The translations under genes and the position numbers were made by a program. From Pseudomonas sp. Irchel 3E13 (lineage in GTDB: Bacteria > Pseudomonadota > Gammaproteobacteria > Pseudomonadales > Pseudomonadaceae): a DNA stretch of 64,000 nucleotides. This document shows positions 1-10,016 of this stretch, one piece after another (the stretch's first letter is position 1; each line of letters opens with the position of its first letter). Location: NCBI RefSeq assembly GCF_900187455.1, contig NZ_FYDX01000005.1, positions 284,817 through 348,816 of the forward strand, read 5' to 3'. The notes under the pieces are model-generated. The model made no database searches and was not told the origin of the DNA. It saw nothing but the letters and a program-made list of their open reading frames with translations.

Positions 1-234
1 GACGCCTTGCGGGATGTTGCTCGCCAGGTTCCTGCCGATCGCCTGCTGGTGGAAACCGACTCGCCCTACCTGGCGCCCATTCCGCATCGCGGCAAGCCAA
101 ATCTGCCGGAATACGTCCGGGATGTTGCCGAGTTTATCGCCCTGGTTCGCGGTGAGCGTTATGAGCAATTGGCCGCCCAGACCACCGAGAATTTCCGTCG
201 GCTGTTCCCGCTGGCCCGGGTGCGGCAGGGCTGA
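1..234 (+). CDS. TatD family metal-dependent hydrolase, 3' fragment
   Basis: The 5' part lies outside the window; frame 1 is open from base 1 and ends at TGA 232-234, giving the last 77 residues. The visible stretch [17 protein letters not shown] followed by the HRGKPNLP region is the C-terminal metal/phosphate-site signature of TatD/YcfH nucleases (TIM-barrel amidohydrolase fold, 3'-5' DNase family). The ETDSPYLAP segment carries the conserved Asp. In P. aeruginosa the tatD-like gene sits between pilZ/holB/tmk and the rgsA sRNA, and the same right-hand neighbour is present here. Family assignment is safe; the exact substrate is not. Confidence 0.9.
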   Translation, partial: DALRDVARQVPADRLLVETDSPYLAPIPHRGKPNLPEYVRDVAEFIALVRGERYEQLAAQTTENFRRLFPLARVRQG

Positions 235-249
235 GCCCGGCGCGCGGGC

Positions 250-285
250 AAAAAAAACCCGGGTTCTGGGGGGGGAATCCGGGTT
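250..285 (-). terminator. Intrinsic terminator of the minus-strand sRNA
   Basis: A seven-base stem (AACCCGG / CCGGGTT, extendable by AT pairs) encloses a C-rich loop and is followed on the minus strand by eight U. It may also serve the convergent tatD-like gene, whose stop is 16 bases away. Confidence 0.85.
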
Positions 286-380
286 AAGACCATTAGGAGT
301 AAACAAAGGCGAACACTCCATGATCACCTTTATCGGTGCGACACTTGGGGGGATGTGCCACACCGACATTTCAAGTATTA
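250..380 (-). ncRNA. rgsA: Probable RgsA (P16) small RNA
   Basis: Read on the minus strand, this stretch ends in a textbook intrinsic terminator: AACCCGG pairs with CCGGGTT and a run of eight U follows. A putative -10 element (CTATCAAT, about 388-395) lies just upstream of the proposed 5' end. That element resembles the extended C-containing -10 used by RpoS. The location between the tatD-like gene and an aminotransferase/TetR pair matches where rgsA (PA2958.1, RpoS-dependent and indirectly Gac-regulated in Pseudomonas) lies in PAO1. The internal sequence also looks like RgsA as I remember it. The 5' end is inferred. I see no alternative protein-coding explanation for the region. Confidence 0.72.
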
Positions 381-457
381 ATCAGGATTGATAGGCTTCC
401 AGCAGCAACTGCTCGTTTTTTAAACAGATTTGGAATACGCCCGTCGCTGCTGAGCAC

Positions 458-1591
458 TCATCGCTCTGCAATTTCTCGAACTATTGCCAATGTTTCGTCG
501 ATTACGCGGCGTTCGGTGTAGAAATGTGGGGAAAAACGCACCCCCATGCCGCGCGGGATACATACCACCTGATTTTCCTTCAATTGCCGATGAACCTCCG
601 CGTTGTCCACGCCATCGATGCTGAAAGACACGATGCCGGCGCGGCGAGCCGGATCCTGTGGGCTGTGCAAGCGCACGCCGGGGATAGCGCCGAGTCCGTC
701 GTGCAGCCAGCGCACGCGTTCTGCGATAGCGGCAGCGACCTGTTCCATCCCCACTTCTTCAAGCAATGATAGGCTGGCTTCGAGCGCTGCGGCGCCGAGC
801 ATGTTCGGACTGCCGCATTCGAAACGCCGGGCGCTTTGAGCGGGTTCCCAGGTGGTGCGGTTGTAGTCGCCCATGTGTTCCAGCATGTGCCAGCCATATT
901 CGCTGAGCTTCAGTTGCGGGCGAACCTCGGCACGGCAGTAGAACATCCCCAGGCCTTCCGGGCCGAGCATCCATTTGTGGCCATCGGCCATGGCGAAGTC
1001 GCACTGGCAGGCCTGCGCATCGAAGGGCAGGGCGCCGATCTGCTGGATGGCGTCGACACAAAACAGCACGCCGCGCTCGCGGCAGCCCTGGCCGAGGCGC
1101 ACCAGGTCCATGCGCAGACCGCTGGCGAACTGCACCGAGCTGATCGACATCAGTCGGGTTCGTGGTCCGCAGGCGGCCAGCAGTGCGGCTTCCGGATCGT
1201 CACCCTTGAGATCGGCCTGGACCACTTCGACGCCTTGGCTCGCCAAGGCCTCCCAGACGATGCGGTTGGACGGGAATTCTTCGTTGCTGATGACGATCTG
1301 GTCGCCTGACTGCCAATCCAGTCCAAAGGCCACGAAGGACAACGCCTCGGACGTGTTCTTGACCAGTGCGATGTCGTCGGTGGAGGGGGCATTGATCAGG
1401 CGCTGCAGGCGCTCGCGCAGACGCTGCTCCATGAGCATCCACTCCGGGTAGTCGCGGGCGCCCAGCCAAACGTTTTCCCGGGCGAAGCGGCTGACCGCCT
1501 CGCTGGCGCGTTTCGGCCAGGGTGCGACGGCCGCGTGATTCAGGTAACGCAGGCCCGGGGCCTGTTCGAACTCTTCAGGAAACGTAGACAT
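458..1591 (-). CDS. Class V aminotransferase-fold PLP enzyme
   Basis: A 377-residue protein with fold-type I, class V (cysteine desulfurase-like) organisation. The N-terminal YLNHAAVAP replaces the usual YLD-N-A segment. KNTSEALSFVA forms the phosphate-binding turn, CVDAIQQIGALPFD contains the Asp that contacts the pyridine nitrogen, and ADGHKWMLGPEG contains the Schiff-base Lys. No mobile Cys loop typical of IscS/SufS is evident, so sulfur transfer is unlikely; epimerase or lyase-like activities are possible. The ATG at 1589-1591 on the minus strand is divergent from the TetR gene with about 70 bases between them, which suggests co-regulation. Specific substrate unknown. Confidence 0.88.
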   Translation of the reverse strand: MSTFPEEFEQAPGLRYLNHAAVAPWPKRASEAVSRFARENVWLGARDYPEWMLMEQRLRERLQRLINAPSTDDIALVKNTSEALSFVAFGLDWQSGDQIVISNEEFPSNRIVWEALASQGVEVVQADLKGDDPEAALLAACGPRTRLMSISSVQFASGLRMDLVRLGQGCRERGVLFCVDAIQQIGALPFDAQACQCDFAMADGHKWMLGPEGLGMFYCRAEVRPQLKLSEYGWHMLEHMGDYNRTTWEPAQSARRFECGSPNMLGAAALEASLSLLEEVGMEQVAAAIAERVRWLHDGLGAIPGVRLHSPQDPARRAGIVSFSIDGVDNAEVHRQLKENQVVCIPRGMGVRFSPHFYTERRVIDETLAIVREIAER

Positions 1592-1663
1592 GGTTGGATG
1601 ATCCGTGCATTTTGGCGCAAGTTAGGCATAATACTTGGCTTCGATTTTGATCCAGTCCTTCTT

Positions 1664-2302
1664 ATGCAGAAAGAACCTCGTAAGGTCCGTGAGTTTCGTC
1701 GCCGTGAGCAAGAAATTCTCGATACCGCACTCAAGCTGTTTCTCGAACAGGGTGAAGACAGCGTCACCGTCGAGATGATCGCTGATGCAGTGGGTATCGG
1801 CAAAGGCACGATCTACAAGCACTTCAAATCCAAGGCGGAGATCTACCTGCGCCTGATGCTCGACTATGAGCGCGATTTGAACCAATTGCTGCACTCCGCC
1901 GACGTCGACCGTGACAAGGAAGCCTTGTCGCGTGCCTATTTCGAATTCCGCATGCGTGATCCACAGCGCTACCGGTTGTTCGATCGCCTTGAAGAAAAGG
2001 TGGTCAAGGGGCATCAGGTTCCGGACATGGTCGAGGAGTTGCACAAGATCCGTGCCTCGAACTTCGATCGCCTGACCCTGCTGATCAAGGGGCGCATCAG
2101 CGAAGGCAAGCTGGAAGATGTACCGCCGTACTTCCACTACTGCGCCGCCTGGGCGCTGGTGCACGGTGCCGTGGCGCTCTACCACTCGCCGTTCTGGAGC
2201 AACGTCCTGGAAGATCAGGAAGGTTTCTTCCAGTTCCTCATGGATATCGGCGTGCGCATGGGCAACAAGCGCAAACGCGATCCGGAGCCTTCTGCTAGCT
2301 GA
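1664..2302 (+). CDS. TetR/AcrR family transcriptional regulator
   Basis: A 212-residue regulator. The N-terminal helix-turn-helix is clear: EQEILDTALKLFLEQG, then VTVEMIADAVGIGKGTIYKHF, the TetR recognition helix ending in the usual YKHF. The remaining ~140 residues form a ligand-binding domain of unknown specificity. The frame is open further upstream, but the ATG at 1664 puts the HTH at the normal distance from the N-terminus and leaves room for a promoter shared with the divergent aminotransferase gene; ATG 1598 is an alternative. No good ribosome site is visible before 1664. As remembered, the PAO1 equivalent is PA2957. Confidence 0.9.
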   Translation: MQKEPRKVREFRRREQEILDTALKLFLEQGEDSVTVEMIADAVGIGKGTIYKHFKSKAEIYLRLMLDYERDLNQLLHSADVDRDKEALSRAYFEFRMRDPQRYRLFDRLEEKVVKGHQVPDMVEELHKIRASNFDRLTLLIKGRISEGKLEDVPPYFHYCAAWALVHGAVALYHSPFWSNVLEDQEGFFQFLMDIGVRMGNKRKRDPEPSAS

Positions 2303-2371
2303 TAGCCGTTTGCGACACAACGCTACTGGGCGCGACAGGGCGGGAATATACTTTGGGTGTGAGGCTTGCAA

Positions 2372-2395
2372 AAACCTGATTTATGAGTCAGGTTT
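2372..2395 (+). terminator. Hairpin downstream of the TetR gene
   Basis: Eight-base perfect stem AAACCTGA / TCAGGTTT with an eight-base loop, between the TetR stop and the MoaA-like start. The downstream T tract is only three bases, so it may be a weak terminator or a leader structure of the next gene. Confidence 0.45.
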
Positions 2396-2428
2396 CGCGA
2401 GCCCGATTCATCCATGCCGGAGTTTTCC

Positions 2429-3397
2429 ATGATCGTCGACCGTCAAGGCAGGCGTTTTCGCAATTTGCGTGTCAGCCTTACCGCCGCCTGCAATTACGCG
2501 TGCACTTATTGCGTGCCTGATGGGAAACGACTGGTCGCCGCCCAGGACGAGCTGTCTGCCGAGGCCTTGGCTCGCGGCGTGGCTTACCTGATCGAGGCCG
2601 CTGGCATCGAGCGTCTGCGGGTAACCGGTGGCGAGCCACTGGTCAGCCCCAAGCTGGAAGCCTTCCTCAAGACGGTCGCCGGATTCGGCCTGGACGACAT
2701 CAGCCTCACCACAAACGGCCAACTCCTGGCGCGCAAGCTTCCCCTGCTTTGCGAAACCGGCATCCGCCGACTCAATGTCTCCCTCGATACCCTCGACGCT
2801 AGCGCCTTCCGGAGCATCTCCCGTGGTGGCGACCTGGCCAGTGTGCTGGATGGCATGGCCCAAGCGGCGGCGACAGGCATGAAGATCAAGGTCAACATGG
2901 TGCCGCTGCGCGGACAGAACCTCGATCAGGTCTTGCCGCTGCTGGATTTCTGCCTGGAGCATGGCTACGAGTTGCGCTTCATCGAGCTGATGCGAATGGG
3001 CCACCTGGCCAAGGACAACAATATGTTCCTGCAGCAGTTCGTCGGCCTTGAGCAACTGCTGCAAATCATCGGCGAGCGCTACGAGTACGCCCAGGCCGAG
3101 GCGCCGATCGATGCCACCGCGCTGCGTTATCGGGTTCCGGGGCGGGGCGTCTTCGGTGTGATCGCCAATGAAAGCGTGCCTTTCTGCCGGACCTGCTCAC
3201 GGCTGCGTCTGTCCTCCACCGGCTGGCTTCATGGTTGCCTGTCGTCGAGCAATCGACATTTCATTGGCGACCTGCTCGACCAGCCGCGCCATCAGGCCCT
3301 GCCGGCGTTGCAAGGGCTGTTGGTCAAGGCGCTGGGCGACAAGCAGAGCGTTGCCTTCTCCGGTGGCGCCACAGTGATGAAAATCATCGGCGGCTAG
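2429..3397 (+). CDS. MoaA-like radical SAM protein (GTP 3',8-cyclase family)
   Basis: A 322-residue protein. CNYACTYC near residue 20 is the CX3CX2C radical-SAM cluster motif, RVTGGEP is the SAM-binding GGE element, and FCRTCSRLRL with a Cys 13 residues further on reproduces the CX2C-X13-C second cluster of MoaA. The chain ends in Gly-Gly, which MoaA needs for catalysis. MoaA turns GTP into the first molybdopterin precursor in the cytoplasm. Start: ATG 2429 has GGAG seven bases upstream; ATG 2414 has no ribosome site. The C-terminal third is otherwise quite divergent, and no other moa gene is adjacent, so it may be a second MoaA copy or a relative with another substrate. Confidence 0.82.
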   Translation: MIVDRQGRRFRNLRVSLTAACNYACTYCVPDGKRLVAAQDELSAEALARGVAYLIEAAGIERLRVTGGEPLVSPKLEAFLKTVAGFGLDDISLTTNGQLLARKLPLLCETGIRRLNVSLDTLDASAFRSISRGGDLASVLDGMAQAAATGMKIKVNMVPLRGQNLDQVLPLLDFCLEHGYELRFIELMRMGHLAKDNNMFLQQFVGLEQLLQIIGERYEYAQAEAPIDATALRYRVPGRGVFGVIANESVPFCRTCSRLRLSSTGWLHGCLSSSNRHFIGDLLDQPRHQALPALQGLLVKALGDKQSVAFSGGATVMKIIGG

Positions 3398-3470
3398 CTC
3401 GGCAAGCTGGCGCAAAATCTGCATCAGCGGGCTGTTCGCCGGTTTTCCGTCGCCGGCTCCTGGAGGAAAG

Positions 3471-4073
3471 ATGCGTAGCCTGGTTCTGCTGATAGCGCTG
3501 ATGGCGCTGGGTGGCTGCATGAATGTCAGCGACATGGGTGAGGGCGCCCGTTACCACATGAGCGACGCCGGTCTGCTTGATCACAGCGATACCCAGCGTT
3601 CGATGTCGCTGCGTTTGCAGCCTGACTCGTTCATTTTCATCGCCCAGGGCGCATTCGTCCCGCCGGGTGGTGCCTATCCGCGGCCAAACGTGGTGGCGGA
3701 GGAGGCCTTCAAGGGCTTCATCGAATACTTCCCGCTGGTGCGTCGTGCCCAGGGGCCGATCGGCCTCGAACAGGCGCTGACAGAGGCGCGTGCGGTGGGA
3801 GCGCATTATCTGCTCTACACCCGCTTCGCCAAGGCAGACAACCGTATCGGCAACGGCGACGAATGGTATGACGAGCAGGCGGTCGACCGCCTCGGTGTCG
3901 ATACCGGTGTTGTGCAGATGATGCTTATCGAGACCAGCACCCGCTACCTGATCGATACCGCGAGAATTCGCAGTCGTGGCGGATTGCTGACGTTCCACGA
4001 CAACAAGCCGGAAGATTTGCTCGGCCCGCCGCTCGAGAACTACGCTCGCTCGCTCCTGGGTCTGGGTCGCTGA
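3471..4073 (+). CDS. DUF4823-type lipoprotein
   Basis: A 200-residue protein beginning MRSLVLLIALMALGGC, a short signal peptide ending in a lipobox (LGGC), so the mature protein should be lipid-anchored. The body resembles the DUF4823 family of pseudomonads: a mid-chain ARAVGAHYLLYTRFAKAD segment and a later STRYLIDTARIRSRGG segment, as in small envelope proteins that assemble a conserved beta/alpha core. The ribosome site GGAGGAAAG precedes the ATG. It lies 73 bases after the MoaA-like gene and 12 bases before the next gene, so the three could be co-transcribed. Function unknown. Confidence 0.85.
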   Translation: MRSLVLLIALMALGGCMNVSDMGEGARYHMSDAGLLDHSDTQRSMSLRLQPDSFIFIAQGAFVPPGGAYPRPNVVAEEAFKGFIEYFPLVRRAQGPIGLEQALTEARAVGAHYLLYTRFAKADNRIGNGDEWYDEQAVDRLGVDTGVVQMMLIETSTRYLIDTARIRSRGGLLTFHDNKPEDLLGPPLENYARSLLGLGR

Positions 4074-4085
4074 GGACTACGAACA

Positions 4086-4646
4086 ATGGCTGAAACGGGT
4101 AAGGCCAACGACCTGTTGGCGCAGATTCCCAAGGCGGAAAAGGGCTTGCCGCCCGTCCACCTGTGGAATCCGGACTTCTGCGGCGATATCGACATGCGCA
4201 TCGCCCGTGACGGCACCTGGTTCTATCTGGGTACGCCGATTGGTCGCAAACCCATGGTGCGGCTGTTTTCCACCATCATTCGCCGGGACGGTGATGATTA
4301 TTTCCTGGTGACGCCGGTGGAAAAGGTGGGCATCACGGTGGATGACGCGCCGTTCGTCGCGGTAAGTCTCGAGGTGCAAGGCCGCGGGGAGCAGCAGGTG
4401 CTGTGTTTCACCAGCAATGTCGAGGACCGGGTCGAGGCCGGCCCCGAGCATCCGTTGCGCTTCGTCATCGATCCTGTAACTCAGGAGCCTTCGCCCTACG
4501 TGCACATGCGCGCCAATCTCGAAGCGCTGATCCATCGCAATGTGTTTTATCAGTTGGTGGATCTGGCGGTCACCCGGGAGATCGACGGCGAGGCGTGGCT
4601 GGGTGTGTGGAGTTCAGGGGTGTTCTACCCCATCGGCAAGGAGTGA
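4086..4646 (+). CDS. DUF1285-type conserved protein
   Basis: A 186-residue soluble protein without signal peptide or membrane segment. It shows the DUF1285 pattern: DIDMRIARDGTWFYLGTPIGR near residue 35, then MVRLFSTIIRRDGDDYFLVTPVEK, and a C-terminal NVFYQLVDLAV region. Proteins of this family are small beta-rich domains of unknown function found across Proteobacteria. GAGGA lies upstream of the ATG, and the start is 12 bases after the lipoprotein stop, so translation is probably linked. No catalytic motif can be named. Confidence 0.87.
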   Translation: MAETGKANDLLAQIPKAEKGLPPVHLWNPDFCGDIDMRIARDGTWFYLGTPIGRKPMVRLFSTIIRRDGDDYFLVTPVEKVGITVDDAPFVAVSLEVQGRGEQQVLCFTSNVEDRVEAGPEHPLRFVIDPVTQEPSPYVHMRANLEALIHRNVFYQLVDLAVTREIDGEAWLGVWSSGVFYPIGKE

Positions 4647-4711
4647 ACCTGAGGTGGGCGTCCGCGGTGGCGGGCGCCAGGCCTGCCAATAAAACTTTTC
4701 GGCCGGAAATG

Positions 4712-4747
4712 AAAAAACCTCCAGTGCTTGCGCATCTGGAGGTTTTC
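4712..4747 (-). terminator. Intrinsic terminator of tRNA-Asn
   Basis: Nine-base stem AACCTCCAG / CTGGAGGTT with a U6 tract on the minus strand, placed directly after the 3' end of the minus-strand tRNA. It can also act for the convergent DUF1285 gene, although the plus-strand T tract is only four bases. Confidence 0.85.
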
Positions 4748-4753
4748 AGTATT

Positions 4754-4829
4754 TGGCTCCACGACCTGGACTCGAACCAGGGACCCAATGATTAACAGTC
4801 ATTTGCTCTACCAACTGAGCTATCGCGGA
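4754..4829 (-). tRNA. tRNA-Asn (GTT)
   Basis: A complete 76-base cloverleaf on the minus strand. The acceptor arm TCCGCGA pairs with TCGTGGA, the D arm is GCTCAGTTGGTAGAGC, the anticodon loop is CTGTTAA with anticodon GTT, the T arm GGTTCGAGTCC is intact, and the CCA end is encoded. It has its own intrinsic terminator. Confidence 0.97.
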
Positions 4830-4893
4830 ATCTGTGGCGTATCTTACTGATTGCTAAAGGGAAGTCAAGCCTCCCTTTGGCAATCAGTGATTT

Positions 4894-6090
4894 TTACAGA
4901 ACTTCGACAATCGCCTTGGTGACGACGTGAATATTGCTCTGGTTCAGCGTGGCAACGCAGATGCGGCCAGTGTCCAGCGCGTAGATGCCGTACTCGTCCT
5001 TCAGACGGGTAACCTGCTCAACGCTCAGGCCGGAGTAGGAGAACATGCCGCGTTGGCGACCGACGAAGCTGAAGTCACGCTTGGCGCCGTATTCAGCCAG
5101 CAGTTCGACCATCTGCTTGCGCATGCCGTGGATGCGGCCGCGCATTTCACCCAGCTCGGTTTCCCACATCTGACGCAGCTCGGCGCTGTTCAGTACCGCG
5201 GCGACGATGCTGGCACCGTGGGTTGGCGGGTTGGAGTAGGTGGTGCGGATCACGCGTTTGACCTGGGACAGCACGCGAGTGCTTTCTTCCTTGGCGCTGG
5301 TGACGATCGACAGGGCACCGACACGCTCGCCATACAGCGAGAACGACTTGGAGAACGAGCTGGAAACGAAGAAGTCCAGGCCCGACTCGGCGAACAGGCG
5401 TACCGCGAAGGCGTCTTCGGCAATGCCGTCGCCAAAGCCCTGGTAAGCCATGTCCAGGAATGGAACGTGACCCTTGGCCTTGATGACTTCCAGGACGTTT
5501 TTCCAGTCCGCCAGGCTCAGGTCCACACCGGTCGGGTTATGGCAGCAAGCGTGCAGGACGATGATCGAACCGGCTGGCAGCTCGTTCAGGTCTTCCAGCA
5601 TGCCGGAGCGGTTGACGTCGTTGCTCGGCGCGTCGTAGTAGCGATAGTTCTGCACCGGGAAACCGGCGGTTTCGAACAGGGCGCGGTGGTTTTCCCAGCT
5701 CGGGTCGCTGATGGCGACGACGGCGTTCGGCGACAGTTGCTTGAGGAAGTCGGCACCAATTTTCAGTGCGCCAGTACCGCCGACGGCTTGAACGGTCACC
5801 ACACGGCCTTCGGCCAGCAGTGGAGACTCGGTACCGAACAGCAGTTTCTGAACAGCCTGGTCGTAGGCAGCGATACCGTCGATTGGCAGGTAACCGCGGG
5901 AAGCGTGCTGTGCAGCACGTTGGGTTTCGGCTTCGATGACCGCACGCAGCAGTGGGATGCGTCCTTCTTCGTTGCAGTAGACGCCTACGCCCAGGTTGAC
6001 CTTGTTGGTACGTGGATCGGCGTTGAATGCTTCGTTGAGGCCCAGAATGGGATCGCGTGGTGCCAGCTCGACAGCGGAAAACAGGCTCAT
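4894..6090 (-). CDS. Aromatic amino acid / aspartate aminotransferase (class I)
   Basis: A 398-residue class I PLP aminotransferase that begins MSLFSAVELAPRDPILGL, as TyrB/AspC-type enzymes do. Conserved pieces visible are VNLGVGVYCNEEGRIP, the VQAVGGTGALKIGADF phosphate loop, HACCHNPTGVDL, FLDMAYQGFGDG, and SSSFSKSFSLYGERVG with the catalytic Lys. The reading frame is open 36 codons further upstream, but the ATG at 6090 has AAGG upstream and matches the family N-terminus. Likely roles are Asp, Tyr and Phe transamination with 2-oxoglutarate in the cytoplasm. It is divergent from uvrB, as PA3139 is in PAO1 as I recall. Confidence 0.94.
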   Translation of the reverse strand: MSLFSAVELAPRDPILGLNEAFNADPRTNKVNLGVGVYCNEEGRIPLLRAVIEAETQRAAQHASRGYLPIDGIAAYDQAVQKLLFGTESPLLAEGRVVTVQAVGGTGALKIGADFLKQLSPNAVVAISDPSWENHRALFETAGFPVQNYRYYDAPSNDVNRSGMLEDLNELPAGSIIVLHACCHNPTGVDLSLADWKNVLEVIKAKGHVPFLDMAYQGFGDGIAEDAFAVRLFAESGLDFFVSSSFSKSFSLYGERVGALSIVTSAKEESTRVLSQVKRVIRTTYSNPPTHGASIVAAVLNSAELRQMWETELGEMRGRIHGMRKQMVELLAEYGAKRDFSFVGRQRGMFSYSGLSVEQVTRLKDEYGIYALDTGRICVATLNQSNIHVVTKAIVEVL

Positions 6091-6337
6091 TATTACCTTG
6101 GCTCTGAATTGGAGGGTGAGTAGGGTTTGCACGCTCCAGCCGAATGCACTAGAGCGGTGCACAAACGGGGAGTCAGTATAGTGATACCGACCGGTCACGG
6201 CGACAGTCTGCCGCAGCTTTTCCTGCTGTTTGTGGGAATATTTTTCGACCGTTAGTCGAATCCTTCAGTCAACAGTAGGAAATGCACTGCGCGCTGGGTT
6301 GAAACTGGCGTAGGGCGCCTTCAATTGGGTATAAGTA

Positions 6338-6353
6338 CTGTCTAAAAATACAG
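6338..6353 (+). promoter_or_regulatory. LexA (SOS) box of uvrB
   Basis: CTGTCTAAAAATACAG fits the LexA consensus CTGT-N8-ACAG exactly in both half-sites, with an AT-rich core. It is 34 bases upstream of the uvrB ATG. UvrB is a classical SOS gene, so damage-inducible repression by LexA is expected. Confidence 0.85.
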
Positions 6354-6386
6354 TTACCTGTATTCGCACTTAACCAGGGGTTCGTC

Positions 6387-8402
<2,016 letters not shown>

Positions 8403-8428
8403 CGTTTCTGTCGCTCATGACGGCCAAG

Positions 8429-8460
8429 TCGCTGGCAAGCGGTGCTCTGCTTGCCAGCGA
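8429..8460. repeat. Palindromic element between convergent uvrB and MFS genes
   Basis: A perfect 12-base inverted repeat (TCGCTGGCAAGC / GCTTGCCAGCGA) with an eight-base loop lies between two convergent stop codons. It probably acts as a bidirectional transcription end. The core GCTGGCAAGC recurs in a related hairpin after leuD (24438-24461), so this is a dispersed Pseudomonas intergenic repeat. Confidence 0.7.
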
Positions 8461-8465
8461 TCAGG

Positions 8466-10016
8466 TCAGTGCGCTTCTCCGGCTTTCAAGCCCTGCGGCA
8501 ATTTCCGGGTCAATACGACCGCCACCATGCTGATCGCCAGGCCGATCCCAACGAAATGGAAGGCATCGTTGTAGGCCATGATCAGCGCCTGCTGATGGAC
8601 GATTTCGCTCAGCTTGCCCAGCGCAGCAGCCTCGCTGCCCAGCTTCTCCGTCAGCAATGCCAGCCGTTCCGCGACTTGCGGGTTGGTCGGCACCACCGAT
8701 TCCCGCAAATAGTCGAAATAGGTCTTGGCCCGAGCGTCCAGCAGGGTTGCCAGCAGGGCGATGCCGATGGCGCCGCCCAGGTTGCGCAGGATGTTGAACA
8801 GGCTCGACGCCGAGCCGGCGTCCTGCGGCTGGATGTACGCCGTGGCAATCAGCGAGATGGTCACCATGATCATCGGCTGGCCAAGGGCGCGGATGATCTG
8901 GATATGGTTGAACTGGCTGCCGGCGAAATCCGGATTGAGCACCCCGGAGCTGAAGCTGGCCAGGCCAAAGAGACCAAAGCCCAGGGCGCAGAGGATCTTC
9001 GGCGAAATCACCTTCATCAATTGCGGCACCAGCGGAATCAGGAATAACTGCGGGATGCCCATCCACATGATCACTTCGCCGATCTGCAGCGCGTTGTAGT
9101 TCTGGATCTGCGCCAGATACAGCGGCAGCAGATAGATCGAGCCATACAGCCCTACGCCCATCCCCAGGCTGGCAATGCTCGACAGGCCGAAATTACGGTT
9201 CTTGAGGATGCGCAGGTTGATCAGCGGGTTCGGCTTGGACAACTGCAGGATCACGAAGGTGATCAGGCTGACCACGGCGATACTGCCCAGGCCGACAATC
9301 AGGCTCGATTCCAGCCAGTCCTTGCGATGCCCTTCTTCAAGAAACACCTGCAGGCAACCCAGGCCCACGCCGAGGGTGACGATGCCGGCGTAATCGGTGC
9401 TTTTCAGCAACTCCCAGTGAGCTTCCTTCTTCTCCAGGCCATAAAGCAAGCCGGCGATCATGATCAGGCCGGGTGGGATGTTGATGTAGAAGATGTACTC
9501 CCAGCCCCAGTTTTCTGTCAGCCAACCTCCCAGTGTCGGACCGATCGAGGGCGCGAAGGTCGCGGTCATGGCAAACATCGCCATGCCCTTGGCGCGATGG
9601 TGCTCGGGCAGCTTGATCAGGGTCAGGGTGAAGGCCAGCGGGATCAATGCCCCGCCGGTAAAGCCCTGCATGGCGCGGAAGATGATCATGCTCTCCAGGT
9701 TCCAGGCCATCGAGCACAACAACGAGGAAGCCAGGAAGCCGAGGGACACCCACACCGCCAGTCGCCGGGCCGAGAGTAACTGCACCAGCCAGGCGGTGAG
9801 CGGAATCATGATGATTTCGGCTACAAGGTACGAGGTCGAAATCCACGAGCCTTCTTCCAGCGTCGCTGACAGCGCGCCTTGAATGTCCTTGAGCGACGAG
9901 TTGGTGATCTGGATGTCCAGCACCGCCATGAAGGCACCGAGCATCACGCTCATCACCGCGATCCAGTCGCGTCGGCTCGGCTCGCCGACGGGACGGATCA
10001 GTTGATCACCGGCCAT
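8466..10016 (-). CDS. DHA2 (EmrB/QacA) family MFS efflux transporter
   Basis: A 516-residue inner-membrane drug:proton antiporter with about 14 hydrophobic segments. Near the N-terminus GAFMAVLDIQITNSSL is the DHA2 motif in TM1, and FRAMQGFTGGALIPLAF is the motif C-like region. Start at ATG 10016 (MAGDQLIRP) overlaps the 3' end of the membrane-fusion gene by 11 bases, so the two are translationally coupled; an upstream in-frame start would add 18 unlikely residues. With its partner it should form an EmrAB-type pump working with an outer-membrane channel, but no TolC-like gene is adjacent. Substrates unknown. PAO1 counterpart as remembered: PA3137. Confidence 0.94.
   Translation of the reverse strand: MAGDQLIRPVGEPSRRDWIAVMSVMLGAFMAVLDIQITNSSLKDIQGALSATLEEGSWISTSYLVAEIIMIPLTAWLVQLLSARRLAVWVSLGFLASSLLCSMAWNLESMIIFRAMQGFTGGALIPLAFTLTLIKLPEHHRAKGMAMFAMTATFAPSIGPTLGGWLTENWGWEYIFYINIPPGLIMIAGLLYGLEKKEAHWELLKSTDYAGIVTLGVGLGCLQVFLEEGHRKDWLESSLIVGLGSIAVVSLITFVILQLSKPNPLINLRILKNRNFGLSSIASLGMGVGLYGSIYLLPLYLAQIQNYNALQIGEVIMWMGIPQLFLIPLVPQLMKVISPKILCALGFGLFGLASFSSGVLNPDFAGSQFNHIQIIRALGQPMIMVTISLIATAYIQPQDAGSASSLFNILRNLGGAIGIALLATLLDARAKTYFDYLRESVVPTNPQVAERLALLTEKLGSEAAALGKLSEIVHQQALIMAYNDAFHFVGIGLAISMVAVVLTRKLPQGLKAGEAH

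Noticed and set aside
1535..1663. Longer N-terminus for the TetR gene at 1664
   Set aside because: The extension overlaps the divergent aminotransferase start region and places the HTH too far from the N-terminus; no ribosome site supports it.
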